Origin: Streptomyces sp. A0642
GTDB taxonomy: Bacteria > Actinomycetota > Actinomycetes > Streptomycetales > Streptomycetaceae
Direction: 5' to 3'
NCBI RefSeq assembly: GCF_004795105.1
Contig: NZ_SSBL01000020.1
Location: 1-64,000, forward strand
Length of the DNA stretch: 64,000 nucleotides
Below the pieces are notes generated by a model that saw nothing but the letters and a program-made list of their open reading frames with translations, made no database searches and had not been told where the DNA came from. Below, piece after piece: positions 16,719-25,364 of this stretch. Position numbers and translations under genes: made by a program. Within the stretch, counting starts at the first letter, position 1. Each line of letters begins with the position of its first letter.

Positions 16719-17333
16719 ATGGCTCTGTTCAACCGCAAGAACAACGACGCCCCCGCCACCGCCGTCGCCGTCGACCCGGCCCTGGCCGCCCTCACCGGGG
16801 ACTACACGATCGACCCGGCGCACAGCAGCATCGGGTTCACCGTCCGTCACGCCATGGTCACCAACGTGCGGGGCTCCTTCGGTGAGCACGAGGGCAGCCT
16901 GAAGCTCGACGGCAGCAACCCGGCGAACTCCGCCGCGTCGATCGACGTCAAGATCGCCAGCATCGACACCGGCATCGCCGACCGCGACGGCCACCTGGTG
17001 AGCGGTGACTTCTTCGACGCCGAGAAGTTCCCCCTGATGACGTTCCGCTCGACGTCCGCGGAGCAGCTCGGCGGCGACACGTACCGTGTCACCGGCGACC
17101 TCACCATCAAGGACGTGACCCGCCCCCTCGCCATCGACCTGGAGTTCAACGGCTCCGCGACCGATGTGTACGGCAACGAGCGCGTCGGCTTCGAGGGCAC
17201 CGCGGACATCCTGCGCTCCGACTGGGGCCTGACGTGGAACGCGGCCCTGGAGACCGGCGGTGTCATGGTCAGCGACAAGGTCAAGCTGAACTTCGACATC
17301 TCCGCGATCAAGGCCGCCGCACCGCAGGCCTGA
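16719..17333 (+). CDS. YceI-family lipid-binding-like protein
   Basis: 204 residues. After a short polar N-terminus comes a full YceI domain: DYTIDPAHSSIGFTVRHAM, then SFGEHEGSL, DRDGHLVSGDFFD, LTIKDVTRPL, and WGLTWNAALETGGVMVSDKV. YceI folds are lipocalin-like beta-barrels that bind polyisoprenoid or amide-type lipids. No signal peptide is seen, so this member appears cytoplasmic, as is common in Streptomyces. ATG 16719 follows GAGGAG at proper spacing. It has its own promoter and appears monocistronic; the next gene is on the other strand. The physiological ligand is unknown. Confidence 0.9.
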   Translation: MALFNRKNNDAPATAVAVDPALAALTGDYTIDPAHSSIGFTVRHAMVTNVRGSFGEHEGSLKLDGSNPANSAASIDVKIASIDTGIADRDGHLVSGDFFDAEKFPLMTFRSTSAEQLGGDTYRVTGDLTIKDVTRPLAIDLEFNGSATDVYGNERVGFEGTADILRSDWGLTWNAALETGGVMVSDKVKLNFDISAIKAAAPQA

Positions 17334-17462
17334 CCCCCCGGGGCACCCCCGAACCGAGCGCGCCCGCCTTCCGCCCCTTCCGGGGAGGACGGCGGGCGCT
17401 CGGCGTCGCACCCGCCGGTGCGGACCCGGCGTTCCGCGCCCGGCGTTCTGCGCTGGGCGCGC

Positions 17463-17981
17463 TCAGCGCGGCTTGTCGAAGACGTCGGCGGCTGCGGAGC
17501 GGAAGCGTTTCACCGCCTGATGGAGCGCCTGTTCCCGCTGGGCGGCGAGGGCGGTGTCCGCGGCCTTGCGCGTGGCGTCGAGCGCGTGGGCGTCCTTCAC
17601 CATCCGCCGCATCACCTCGGAGAGATCGCCGGACGCCCCGCCCACCCGGCCGGCCGCCTGCGCCAGAGCGGGCGGCCCCTCGACGAGGACGACCTCGGCC
17701 GTGCGGTGCACTTCGCGCGCCAGGCCGACGAAGCGCCCCACCCGCTCATCGAGCTGCTCCAGGTCGGGGGCGCTCGGCCGGAGCGCCTCGAATATCGCGT
17801 CCATCGCGATGTCGCGGTCGTGCAGGGCGGCGAGATACGACACGTAGGCGTCCCTGCGGTGCTGCCGACGCCATTGGTCCACCTGGGAGCGCGCCGCGGC
17901 CCGCCCGGTCACGAACGCCGCACCGAGCGTGGCGAGCGACCCGACGGCGGCGCCGAGCAGCGCGGCGACTCCAGCATCCAT
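17463..17981 (-). CDS. Small membrane-anchored protein of unknown function
   Basis: 172 residues. One N-terminal hydrophobic helix (about residues 4-24, AALLGAAVGSLATLGAAFVTG) is followed by a long, charged, all-helical region (VDQWRRQHRRDAYVSYLAALHDRD onward) that looks like a cytoplasmic coiled-coil. No enzyme motif is visible. This pattern is common in actinobacterial hypothetical proteins of single-helix topology. The ATG at 17981 places the helix at the N-terminus; the ribosome site is weak. It lies alone between YceI (convergent) and the DinB gene 70 bp upstream on the same strand. Confidence 0.65.
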   Translation of the reverse strand: MDAGVAALLGAAVGSLATLGAAFVTGRAAARSQVDQWRRQHRRDAYVSYLAALHDRDIAMDAIFEALRPSAPDLEQLDERVGRFVGLAREVHRTAEVVLVEGPPALAQAAGRVGGASGDLSEVMRRMVKDAHALDATRKAADTALAAQREQALHQAVKRFRSAAADVFDKPR

Positions 17982-18051
17982 GCACGCATTCTGCCGTCAC
18001 GCCGGCGGCCCGTGGCACCGGTCGTGCGGACCGGTGACCGGCGGCGCGGGG

Positions 18052-18609
18052 TCAGCCCATGCTCTTCGCGCCGTCGATCGACTCCCGGATGATGTCGGCG
18101 TGGCCGGCGTGCTGGGCGGTCTCCGTCATGATGTGCATCAGCACCCGGCGGGCCGACCAGTGCACGTCGCCCTCGAACCACGGAGCCTTCGGCAGCGGCT
18201 GGGTGGCGTTCAGGTCGGGCAGGGTGGCGATCAGTTCGTCGGTCCCGCGGGCCACCTCCGCGTAGTCGGCCAGCACGCCGGCCAGGGTCTCGCCGGGCAG
18301 CATCCGGAATTCGTCGGCCCGCTGGGCCCAGTCGGCTTCGGTCATCGCGGTGAAGTCGGGCATGGACGACGGGCCTTCCACGATGAAGTCCGCCCAGTTG
18401 CGTTCGGCCGAGGTCACGTGCTTGATGAGGCCGCCCAGACACAGCTCGCTCGCCGTCGGGCGCAAGCCGGCCTGCTCGTCGGTGAGGTCACGGGTGGTGA
18501 AGCGGAGGAACTGCCGGTGCTTGGTCAGCATCTCCAGCAGATCGGCGCGCTCGCCGGTGAGGGCCGGGGTCTCGGCAACGTCGGGGGTGGTCGTCTCGCT
18601 GACGGTCAT
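18052..18609 (-). CDS. DinB-family (DUF664) protein
   Basis: 185 residues forming the DinB four-helix bundle: RADLLEMLTKHRQFLRFTT, then GLIKHVTSAERNW and the C-terminal HIMTETAQHAGHADIIRE. The three His positions (KH, QH, GH) match the metal triad of this family. Members include metal-dependent thiol S-transferases that use mycothiol or bacillithiol, but many have unknown substrates. ATG 18609 has a purine-rich site (GAAGG..AGAG) upstream. No operon partner is seen; the downstream 17463 gene is 70 bp away. Confidence 0.85.
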   Translation of the reverse strand: MTVSETTTPDVAETPALTGERADLLEMLTKHRQFLRFTTRDLTDEQAGLRPTASELCLGGLIKHVTSAERNWADFIVEGPSSMPDFTAMTEADWAQRADEFRMLPGETLAGVLADYAEVARGTDELIATLPDLNATQPLPKAPWFEGDVHWSARRVLMHIMTETAQHAGHADIIRESIDGAKSMG

Positions 18610-18834
18610 GATCTCTGCCTTCGGTCGTCGTTCCTGCTGCGCCGGACAAGGAACACGCTAGAAGTCATATAGGTCAGCTCCCGACCTGAACGACGCCCGC
18701 GCCCAAGGGCGTTCGCGCGGAGGGCCGCCTGCGACGGGGCGACCCGGGCGGCACGGCGGAGAACGCCACCGGTACGTTCCTCCTCGCGGCGCGCCATGCC
18801 TGTACGCGCCGCGACAGGGAGGGGAAGGAAAAGA

Positions 18835-20019
18835 ATGCGCACATCTCTGCTCCGGCGGGTGGCTTCCGCGGCCGCGACGCTGGGGCTCTTCTCGCTCGGC
18901 CTGGCCGGTGCGGGCGCCACGCCCGCACAAGCCGCGTCCGGCGACTGCCCTTCGGGGTACTTCTGCGGCTGGAAGGACGACGACGGCACGGGCCCGGTGT
19001 TCAAGACGAACACGAACAAGGCCACGCTGGGCACCTGGAACAACAGCTTCCGCGTGGTCATCAACCGCTCGTCCCTGATCGCCTGCCTCTACGACGACGC
19101 GAACTACGGCATCACCCGGGGATATAACACCTACGCCCCCCGGGAGGTGTACCGGACCCACATGGACCCGTCCTACAGCTCGCTGAAGTTCGTCCGGACC
19201 GCAAGGGAATGCGAGAGCCAGGCCTACCCCCACTGGTACGCGGAGACCGCGCCCAAGGTCTCCGGGTTCGGCGACATGAACGCCGACAGGAGGTCGGACC
19301 TGCTGATCCGCGATCCGGTCGGGCGCCTGTGGTTCCTGCCCGGCGACTCCACCGGCCGTCTGGTCGGCAGCGGCGGCTGGAACGCCATGAACGCCGTGAC
19401 GCGCCACGGTGACTTCAGCCGTGACGGCCGCGAGGACGTGATCGCCCGTGAGGCCTCCACCGGCAGGCTCTGGCTCTACCCGGGCACCGGCACCGGCGGT
19501 CTCGGCACGCGGAAGCTGATCGGCCGCGGCGGCTGGAACAGCATGTCCAAGGTCACCGCCTTCGGTGACCTCTCCGGGGACGGCCGCTCCGACCTGGTCG
19601 CCGTGGAGAAGTCCACGGGCAGACTCTGGCTCTATCCGGGCACCGGAACCGGCACCCTGGGCGGGCGCAAGCTGATCGGCACGGGCGGCTGGAACGGCCT
19701 GAACGCCCTGGTCGGCGCCGGTGACATGAACGGGGACGGCCGAGCCGATCTGATCGCCCGCGAGACGTCGACCGGCAAGCTCTGGCTCTATCCCGGAAGG
19801 ACCGGTTCCCTCGGTTCGCGCGTACTGATCGGTTCGGGCGGATGGAACGCCATGGACTCGCTCGTCGCCGTCGGCGACTGGTCGGCCGACGGCCGGGCCG
19901 ACCTGCTCGCGAAGAGCGGTGACTGGCTGGTCGGGTACCAAGGGCTGGGTACGGGCGGCCTGCGGAAGGGCGAGTGGAACGACGCCTCCTGGTGGGGGCT
20001 GAAGAGCGGCCCCTTCTGA
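18835..20019 (+). CDS. Secreted FG-GAP repeat protein with N-terminal I36-like domain
   Basis: 394 residues. A Sec signal (LLRRVASAAATLGLFSLGL to TPAQAAS) is followed by a Cys-rich domain of about 95 residues (CPSGYFCGWKDDDGTG, IACLYDDANYG) typical of the peptidase-inhibitor I36 family. Five tandem FG-GAP/VCBS repeats of about 50 residues follow, each starting with a calcium-loop motif such as DMNGDGRADLIA, containing GRLWLYPGTGTG and ending in GGWN. They probably form a calcium-binding propeller. Start ATG 18835 follows AAGGAAAAGA; an upstream ATG at 18796 would add a basic tail before the signal. Function may be inhibition of a protease or carbohydrate or surface binding; catalysis is unlikely. 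Confidence 0.85.
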   Translation: MRTSLLRRVASAAATLGLFSLGLAGAGATPAQAASGDCPSGYFCGWKDDDGTGPVFKTNTNKATLGTWNNSFRVVINRSSLIACLYDDANYGITRGYNTYAPREVYRTHMDPSYSSLKFVRTARECESQAYPHWYAETAPKVSGFGDMNADRRSDLLIRDPVGRLWFLPGDSTGRLVGSGGWNAMNAVTRHGDFSRDGREDVIAREASTGRLWLYPGTGTGGLGTRKLIGRGGWNSMSKVTAFGDLSGDGRSDLVAVEKSTGRLWLYPGTGTGTLGGRKLIGTGGWNGLNALVGAGDMNGDGRADLIARETSTGKLWLYPGRTGSLGSRVLIGSGGWNAMDSLVAVGDWSADGRADLLAKSGDWLVGYQGLGTGGLRKGEWNDASWWGLKSGPF

Positions 20020-20025
20020 CGCGCC

Positions 20026-20061
20026 GGTGAGTGCCTCCGCTCCACGGCGAAGGCACTCACC
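20026..20061. terminator. Convergent terminator hairpin
   Basis: An 11-bp perfect stem (GGTGAGTGCCT / AGGCACTCACC) with a 14-base loop that can pair a further CCG/CGG. It lies between the FG-GAP gene and the convergent methyltransferase gene. Confidence 0.85.
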
Positions 20062-20076
20062 TCGCCCCACCCTCCG

Positions 20077-20724
20077 TCAGCGCCGCCGCACCTTCAGGGT
20101 GTTGTCCGTCCGGGTGGTGGGGTTCCCGTCCGGGTCGTTCTGGACGCGTTCGTGCTCCGCGCTGACCAGGACGTCCCACTCCCCCGCGGGAAGTTCGAGG
20201 GAGGCGAGCACCTCGTCCGGGGTGGGGAGTTCCACGTCCGCGTGATCGTGTTCCCAGGCCGGGAAGCCGGCGTGGCCGACGACCAGGAGGACGCCGCCCG
20301 GGGCGACCGCGGCGGCGGCGCGGCGCAGGATCCGCTCGCGCGGCAGGTCGCCCATGGAGTGCAGGAACTGCGCGGAGACCAGGTCGTACTCCCCCTCCGG
20401 GAAGGAGACCCCGAGGTCGTGGAACTGCCAGTCGATGCGGTCGGCGACCCCCGCCTCCGCGCCGTGCTCGGCGGCCCGCTCCAGAGCGACGCGCGAGATG
20501 TCGGTGGCGGTGACCCGCCAGCCCTCGCGGGCCAGCCACACCGCGTCGGCCCCCTCGCCGCAGCCGAGGTCCAGGGCGCGCCCCGGCTTCAGGCCCTCCA
20601 CTTCGCGGACGAGCGGGGCATTGGGCTTCCCGCTCCAGATCCGCCGGCTCTCGCGGTAGCGCTCGTCCCAGAGTTCGGCGTCGGATGCCCTGGCCGCGTC
20701 GGAGGCGGTGCTGTCGCTCGTCAT
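20077..20724 (-). CDS. SAM-dependent methyltransferase
   Basis: 215 residues with a class I methyltransferase core: motif I ALDLGCGEGADAVWLA, motif II VTATDIS, acidic motif FHDLGVSFPEGEYDLVSAQ and post-motif APGGVLLVVGHA. The N-terminus ELWDERYRESRRIWSGKPN resembles small-molecule methyltransferases of the thiopurine/tellurite type. The substrate is unknown. Its ATG overlaps the stop of the upstream FAD oxidoreductase gene by 4 bp, so the two proteins are made together, which suggests a shared detoxification or thiol-related role. Confidence 0.88.
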   Translation of the reverse strand: MTSDSTASDAARASDAELWDERYRESRRIWSGKPNAPLVREVEGLKPGRALDLGCGEGADAVWLAREGWRVTATDISRVALERAAEHGAEAGVADRIDWQFHDLGVSFPEGEYDLVSAQFLHSMGDLPRERILRRAAAAVAPGGVLLVVGHAGFPAWEHDHADVELPTPDEVLASLELPAGEWDVLVSAEHERVQNDPDGNPTTRTDNTLKVRRR

Positions 20725-21764
20725 CGTGTCTCCTGCAGTCCGTGCCGACGGTTTCCGAGGGTCTTCTCGCAGACCTGGCGCTCGGCCTCCGCCGAGAAGG
20801 GGGCGCGGCGGGCCTCGACCGCGCGGCGGGTGTCCTCGGCGACGAGGTCCGCGTTGACGGCGCCCCCGGCCTTCAGCCCCGCCGCCGCGGAACCGATGAC
20901 CTGCTCCATCAGACTGGCGACGTTACCGGCCACCCACACACCCGGCACCTCCGTCGCTCCCGTCGGGTCGGCCGCGATGTACGTGCCGAGGGTGTGGCCG
21001 CCCATCTCCAGCGGGGTGGCGCGCAGACCGAGGCCGTCGAGCACCCCGGAGCGGGCCGTGAACCGCGGCTGGACCACGACGGCCTCGCGCGGAACGACCC
21101 GGCCCCCGGCCAGCCGCACCCCGGTCAGCCGGTCGCCGCTCACCTCGAGCCCGGCCACCTCACCGTCGACGACGGCGATGCCCCGCGCCGCGAGCTGCTC
21201 GTACTCCTCCTCGCCCGGCTCGGGCCCGTCGTTGAGGAAGAGGGTGATGTCGGGGCTCCACTGCCGCCAGAGCAGCGCCTGGTGGACGGCCATCGGTGTC
21301 AGTGCCACGATGCCGATCGCCGCGTCCCGCACCTCCCACCCGTGGCAGTACGGGCAGTGCAGCACATCGTGCCCCCAGCGCTCGGCCAGGCCGGGGAGGG
21401 GCGGCAGTTCGTCGACGAGGCCGGTGGTCACGAGGAGGCGGCGCGCGGTGACGGCACCCCCGTCCGCCCGTACGACCCGGAACTCGGCCCCGCCCGGCAG
21501 CCGCTCGGCCGACGTGACCTCGCCCTCGGTGATCTCGGCCCCGTACCGGGCCGCCTCCATGCGGCCGGCGGCCACCAGCTCCGAGGGCGGGGCGCCCTCG
21601 CGGCCCAGGTAGTTGTGCACGTGGGACGCGGGTGCGTTGCGCGGGCTGCCCGCGTCGATCACCAGCACCGAACGCCGGGCCCGCGCCAGGGCCAGGGCGC
21701 CGCTCAGACCCGCGGCCCCACCGCCGACCACCACCACGTCGTACGTCTGCGTCATGTCGCTCAT
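20721..21764 (-). CDS. Thioredoxin-reductase-like FAD/NAD(P)-dependent oxidoreductase
   Basis: 347 residues. FAD-binding motif VVVVGGGAAGLSGALALARA at the N-terminus, a second nucleotide region (IGIVALTPMAV, which departs from GxGxxA), and the C-terminal VPGVWVAGNV strand. A CPYC motif (VLHCPYCHGWE) matches the thioredoxin reductase redox site. This subfamily occurs in actinobacteria beside methyltransferases and small regulators and includes gliotoxin/holomycin-type disulfide oxidases, so it may oxidise a small dithiol rather than thioredoxin. Start ATG 21764 has GGAGG eight bases upstream. Coupled to the methyltransferase by a 4-bp overlap; a set of TTGCCG half-sites lies upstream. Confidence 0.88.
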   Translation of the reverse strand: MSDMTQTYDVVVVGGGAAGLSGALALARARRSVLVIDAGSPRNAPASHVHNYLGREGAPPSELVAAGRMEAARYGAEITEGEVTSAERLPGGAEFRVVRADGGAVTARRLLVTTGLVDELPPLPGLAERWGHDVLHCPYCHGWEVRDAAIGIVALTPMAVHQALLWRQWSPDITLFLNDGPEPGEEEYEQLAARGIAVVDGEVAGLEVSGDRLTGVRLAGGRVVPREAVVVQPRFTARSGVLDGLGLRATPLEMGGHTLGTYIAADPTGATEVPGVWVAGNVASLMEQVIGSAAAGLKAGGAVNADLVAEDTRRAVEARRAPFSAEAERQVCEKTLGNRRHGLQETR

Positions 21765-21810
21765 GGGAAACACCTCCATCTGGGGAGATGGTGCGTGTCC
21801 GAGTCGGAAT

Positions 21811-21837
21811 CGGCAAAGATCCTTGCCGAAGCGGCAA
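21811..21837 (-). promoter_or_regulatory. Three TTGCCG half-sites upstream of the oxidoreductase operon
   Basis: CGGCAA (21811-21816), TTGCCG (21823-21828) and CGGCAA (21832-21837) make two overlapping inverted repeats, including the perfect TTGCCGAAGCGGCAA. They lie about 50-75 bp before the start codon, in the position of an operator. The regulator is not in the adjacent genes. Confidence 0.5.
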
Positions 21838-22055
21838 ACCCGCACCGGACGACCTCCCCGGGGCTCCTCTCCCCCACGCCCCACGCACCGACGGCGCTAC
21901 CCCGAGAGCAGCGGCCCGCGCCCCCGGTTGGCGTCGGCGTCCGGCTCCGGGCGAGCGGCGACACTCACCGTGGCCGCTGTCGAGCGTCCCGGCCGGGAGC
22001 CGAGCCGGCCGTCAGCCCCTCCCAGGTCGCCGACGGCCCCGTCAACGGGCGGAGG

Positions 22056-23141
22056 TCACCAGCTGATGGCGGCCGCCACCGGCAGGTGGTCGCTGCCGGT
22101 CTCCGGCAGGAGCCACGCCCGCTTCGGTTCCACGCCCCGCACCAGGACCTGATCGATCCGCGCCACGGGGAACGCCGCCGGCCAGGTGAAGCCGAAGCCG
22201 TCCCCCGCCTCGTCCTGGGCCGAGTGCAGTCGCGAGGTGAGGGCGTCGAACGCGCGGTCGTCCATGGTGCCGTTGAAGTCGCCGAGCAGGACCACCCGCT
22301 CGTTCCTCTCGGCGGCGACGGCCTCGGCGAGCGCCTTCGCGTTGCGGTCCCGGTGGCCCGTCCCGAAGCCGCTGCGGGGCGTCACGCGGACGGATCCCAG
22401 GTGGGCCACGTACACCGCGAGCGGCCCTCGGCCGGTGGCCACCGTGGCCCGCAGCGCCCGGGTGTCGGGCAGCTTCTCGGCGGCCGTCTTGGTGGCCCCC
22501 AGCGGCCCGACGTCCTGCTGGATGTCGACCGGTCCGGCGTCCGAGAGCGGCAGCTTGCTCCACAGCCCGACCGTGCCCAGCACCGTGTGGTGCGGATACG
22601 CCGGCGCCAGCTCCTTCTCGTACGTACCCCTCGCCCGGTCGGCGATCTCCTCCAGGGCCAGCACGTCCGCGCCCGAGGCGGCCAGGGCGCGGGCGGTGCC
22701 GGCCGGGTCGGTGTTCCCGGCGCCGACGTTGTGGCTGACCACCGTCAGGTCGCCGCCCGGCCGGGTCCGGTCGGCGAGCAGGCCGCCGAAGAGGTTCAGC
22801 CACACCACGGCCGGCAGCAGCAGCGCGACCACCGCGGAGGCGGAACGGCGCCGGAGCGCGACGGCGAGCAGCACCGGGACGCCCAGGCCGAACCACGGCA
22901 GGAAGGTCTCCACCAGACTGCCGAAGCCACCGCGGCCGGTGATCCGTGCGTGCGCCGTCATGAGCAGGCCCAGCACGAGCGCCAGGGCGGCGGTCACCGG
23001 GCCACGCCTCCAGGGGCCCGGCCCGGAGAGGGCGCGGACCGCCCGCCGCACGCGGGTGCGCCGGGTGCCGGCCCCCGGGGCTCCTGTCCCGGTGCCCGCA
23101 GGCCCGACCTGCCCGGTCTTCGCCGTGTCCACGTGCGTCAT
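22056..23141 (-). CDS. Membrane-anchored endonuclease/exonuclease/phosphatase (EEP) family protein
   Basis: 361 residues. A basic cytoplasmic N-terminus is followed by about three hydrophobic helices (near 48-65, 76-92, 97-118). The EEP domain then starts with VVSHNVGAGN and contains LALEEIADRA (metal Glu), VYVAHLGSVR, VVLLGDFNGTMDD and GSDHLPVAAAISW. All core EEP motifs are present, so it is likely an active phosphodiesterase or phosphatase facing outside the membrane. Targets in the family range from DNA to phospholipids. ATG 23141 follows GAGGGCGG. It is divergent from a two-component system with a 121-bp shared promoter region, suggesting it is the regulated target. Confidence 0.88.
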   Translation of the reverse strand: MTHVDTAKTGQVGPAGTGTGAPGAGTRRTRVRRAVRALSGPGPWRRGPVTAALALVLGLLMTAHARITGRGGFGSLVETFLPWFGLGVPVLLAVALRRRSASAVVALLLPAVVWLNLFGGLLADRTRPGGDLTVVSHNVGAGNTDPAGTARALAASGADVLALEEIADRARGTYEKELAPAYPHHTVLGTVGLWSKLPLSDAGPVDIQQDVGPLGATKTAAEKLPDTRALRATVATGRGPLAVYVAHLGSVRVTPRSGFGTGHRDRNAKALAEAVAAERNERVVLLGDFNGTMDDRAFDALTSRLHSAQDEAGDGFGFTWPAAFPVARIDQVLVRGVEPKRAWLLPETGSDHLPVAAAISW

Positions 23142-23262
23142 CGTCCGCCCTCGCTCGCTGTCCCTCGCTGGTTCTCGATGCGAGTACACGCAAGGCGCTG
23201 TTGCCGTCGCGTATGCGGTTTTCGATACACCGGCGATATGTACCGAATCGTATTCTGAGCAC

Positions 23263-23952
23263 ATGCGTGTCTTGATCGTCGAGGACGAGCCCTATCTGGC
23301 CGAGGCCATCCGCGACGGCCTGCGGCTGGAGGCGATCGCCGCCGACATCGCCGGTGACGGGGACACCGCGCTGGAACTGCTCGGTGTGAACGCGTACGAC
23401 ATCGCCGTCCTCGACCGGGACATCCCCGGGCCGTCCGGAGACGAGATCGCCCGGCGCATCGTCGCATCCGGCAGTGGCATGCCGATCCTCATGCTCACCG
23501 CTGCGGACCGGCTCGACGACAAGGCGTCCGGGTTCGAGCTGGGCGCCGACGACTACCTCACGAAGCCGTTCGCGCTCCAGGAGCTCGCGCTCAGGCTCAG
23601 GGCCCTCGACCGCAGGCGCGCCCACAGCCGGCCTCCCGTGCGGGAGATCGCGGGCCTGCGGGTGGATCCGTTCCGCAGGGAGGTCTTCCGGGACGGCCGC
23701 TATGTCGCACTGACCCGGAAACAGTTCGCCGTGCTCGACGTGCTCGTCGCGGCCGAGGGGGGTGTCGTCAGCGCCGAAGAACTCCTGGAACGGGCGTGGG
23801 ACGAGAACGCCGACCCGTTCACCAACGCCGTACGCATCACCGTCTCCGCCCTCCGCAAGCGCCTGGGCGAACCGTGGATCATCGCCACCGTGCCCGGCGT
23901 CGGCTACCGCATCGACGCGGCGCCCGGGGGCGGGGGCGTGGACCGTGGATAG
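23263..23952 (+). CDS. OmpR-family response regulator
   Basis: 229 residues. Receiver domain with VEDEPYLAEAI, phospho-acceptor Asp51 in IAVLDRDIPG, a Thr-like LMLTAAD and DDYLTKPF lysine. A winged-helix DNA-binding domain follows (FAVLDVLVAAEGGVVSAEELL, RITVSALRKRLG, TVPGVGYRI). The stop overlaps the histidine kinase GTG start. It is divergent from the EEP membrane protein, probably a target. Domain layout and the kinase architecture recall the CseB/CseC and CutR/S groups of Streptomyces, but the stimulus is unknown. Confidence 0.95.
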   Translation: MRVLIVEDEPYLAEAIRDGLRLEAIAADIAGDGDTALELLGVNAYDIAVLDRDIPGPSGDEIARRIVASGSGMPILMLTAADRLDDKASGFELGADDYLTKPFALQELALRLRALDRRRAHSRPPVREIAGLRVDPFRREVFRDGRYVALTRKQFAVLDVLVAAEGGVVSAEELLERAWDENADPFTNAVRITVSALRKRLGEPWIIATVPGVGYRIDAAPGGGGVDRG

Positions 23953-25012
23953 GCGGCCCGGTCTGAACGTCCGTCTCAGACTCACCCTCAGCTACGCCGG
24001 GTTCCTCATGGTGGCCGGCGCCCTCATGCTCATCGCCGGGTGGTTCTTCCTGACGCGCGTGAGGCACGTCGGGCTCATCTTCCTGCCCGGCTACAGCCTG
24101 CCCGTCGCGCGCGACTTCGCCCCGATGGCGGCCCTCACGATGTTGTTCCTGCTGGTGTTCGGCCTCGCCGGAGGGTGGTTCCTCGCCGGCCGCATGCTCG
24201 CCCCGCTGGACCGCATCACGCACGCCGCCCGCATGGCCGCCAACGGATCGTTCTCCCACCGGATCGAGCTGCCGGGCCGCAAGGACGAGTTCCGTGAACT
24301 CGCGGACGTCTTCGACACGATGCTCGTACGGATCGAAGCGCACATCGCCGAACAGCAACGGTTCGCGGCCAACGCCTCGCACGAACTGCGCACCCCCCTG
24401 GCCATCTCGAAGTCGCTCCTCGACGTGGCCCGCACCGACCCGGACCAGGACCTCGGCGAACTCGTCGAGCGCCTCCACACCGTCAACACCCGGGCCATCG
24501 ACCTCACCGAGGCGCTGCTGCTGCTCAGCCGCGCCGAGCGGAGGTCCTTCACCCGAGAGCGCGTCGATCTGTCGCTCATGGCGGAAGAGGCGACCGAAAC
24601 GCTGCTCCCCCTCGCGGAGAAGCACGGCGTCACCCTGGAAACCAGCGGCGACATCGCGCCCACGGCCGGATCACCGGCCCTGCTGCTCCACCTGGCCACC
24701 AACCTCGTACAGAACGCGATCGTCCACAACCTGCCCGAAGGCGGCGGCATCCGGGTCCACACCGGGGTGCGGCCCGGCACCGTGGTGCTCACCGTCGAGA
24801 ACACCGGCGTCCAGCTCACTCCCGCGGTGGTGGCGACCCTCACCGAACCCTTCCAGCGGGGCACGGAGCGCGTCCACACCGGCCATGCGGGGGTCGGCCT
24901 CGGCCTGGCCATCGTCGCCTCCATCACCCGGGCGCACGAGGGGACACTCACCCTCACCCCGCGCGAGGCCGGAGGGCTCCGCGTCACGGTGGAGCTGCCT
25001 GCGGCGGCCTGA
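23945..25012 (+). CDS. Sensor histidine kinase
   Basis: 355 residues. Two transmembrane helices (about 15-36 and 62-84) with a short 25-residue external loop, then a HAMP domain (RMLAPLDRITHAARMAANG). The phospho-acceptor helix is AANASHELRTPLAISK (His146), and the ATPase domain has N box NLVQNAIVHN, then VENTG and GVGLGLAIV. The tiny sensing loop suggests a membrane or envelope signal, or an intramembrane-sensing kinase. The GTG start at 23945 overlaps the response regulator by 8 bp, so the pair is translationally coupled. Confidence 0.95.
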   Translation: MDRRPGLNVRLRLTLSYAGFLMVAGALMLIAGWFFLTRVRHVGLIFLPGYSLPVARDFAPMAALTMLFLLVFGLAGGWFLAGRMLAPLDRITHAARMAANGSFSHRIELPGRKDEFRELADVFDTMLVRIEAHIAEQQRFAANASHELRTPLAISKSLLDVARTDPDQDLGELVERLHTVNTRAIDLTEALLLLSRAERRSFTRERVDLSLMAEEATETLLPLAEKHGVTLETSGDIAPTAGSPALLLHLATNLVQNAIVHNLPEGGGIRVHTGVRPGTVVLTVENTGVQLTPAVVATLTEPFQRGTERVHTGHAGVGLGLAIVASITRAHEGTLTLTPREAGGLRVTVELPAAA

Positions 25013-25364
25013 GGCCGCCCGGCAGGCCGCCCGGCGAACGCGCGCAGGACCTCCCGGCCGCACGGCCTGCCGTCCAACTCGCGCCGGGAGAGCCGCAGAC
25101 AGTGGTCGGCGCGCACGCACCCGGACGGACGACGCCGACGGCGCTGCCGGGGCTCCGGCCAGGGGCGGCGGCTCGTCCGGCGTGGTCGTCAGCCTGCCGC
25201 ACCCCGACGTCCCGCCGGCCCCCTCGGCGGTCCGGCCGTTCCGCGTGCGGGCCCCGGCTGCTGAAGCCGCCCGCGCGATCCGTTCCGCACTCGATCGAGT
25301 GGACGTTTCCTCCCATAGACGTGGTTCGAGGGGGAAATGCCCTCCCGCCAGCGATCATTCGGCC
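25013..25364. other. 352-bp spacer between the kinase and the adenosine deaminase gene
   Basis: No gene could be supported on either strand. A perfect 14-bp palindrome CACTCGATCGAGTG (25288-25301) lies 63 bp before the adenosine deaminase start and may be an operator. The rest is GC-rich with no recognisable hairpin terminator. Confidence 0.45.

Noticed and set aside
20077..21764. A full dithiolopyrrolone or gliotoxin-type biosynthetic cluster
   Set aside because: Only the oxidase-like and methyltransferase genes are present; no NRPS or other tailoring genes lie nearby.
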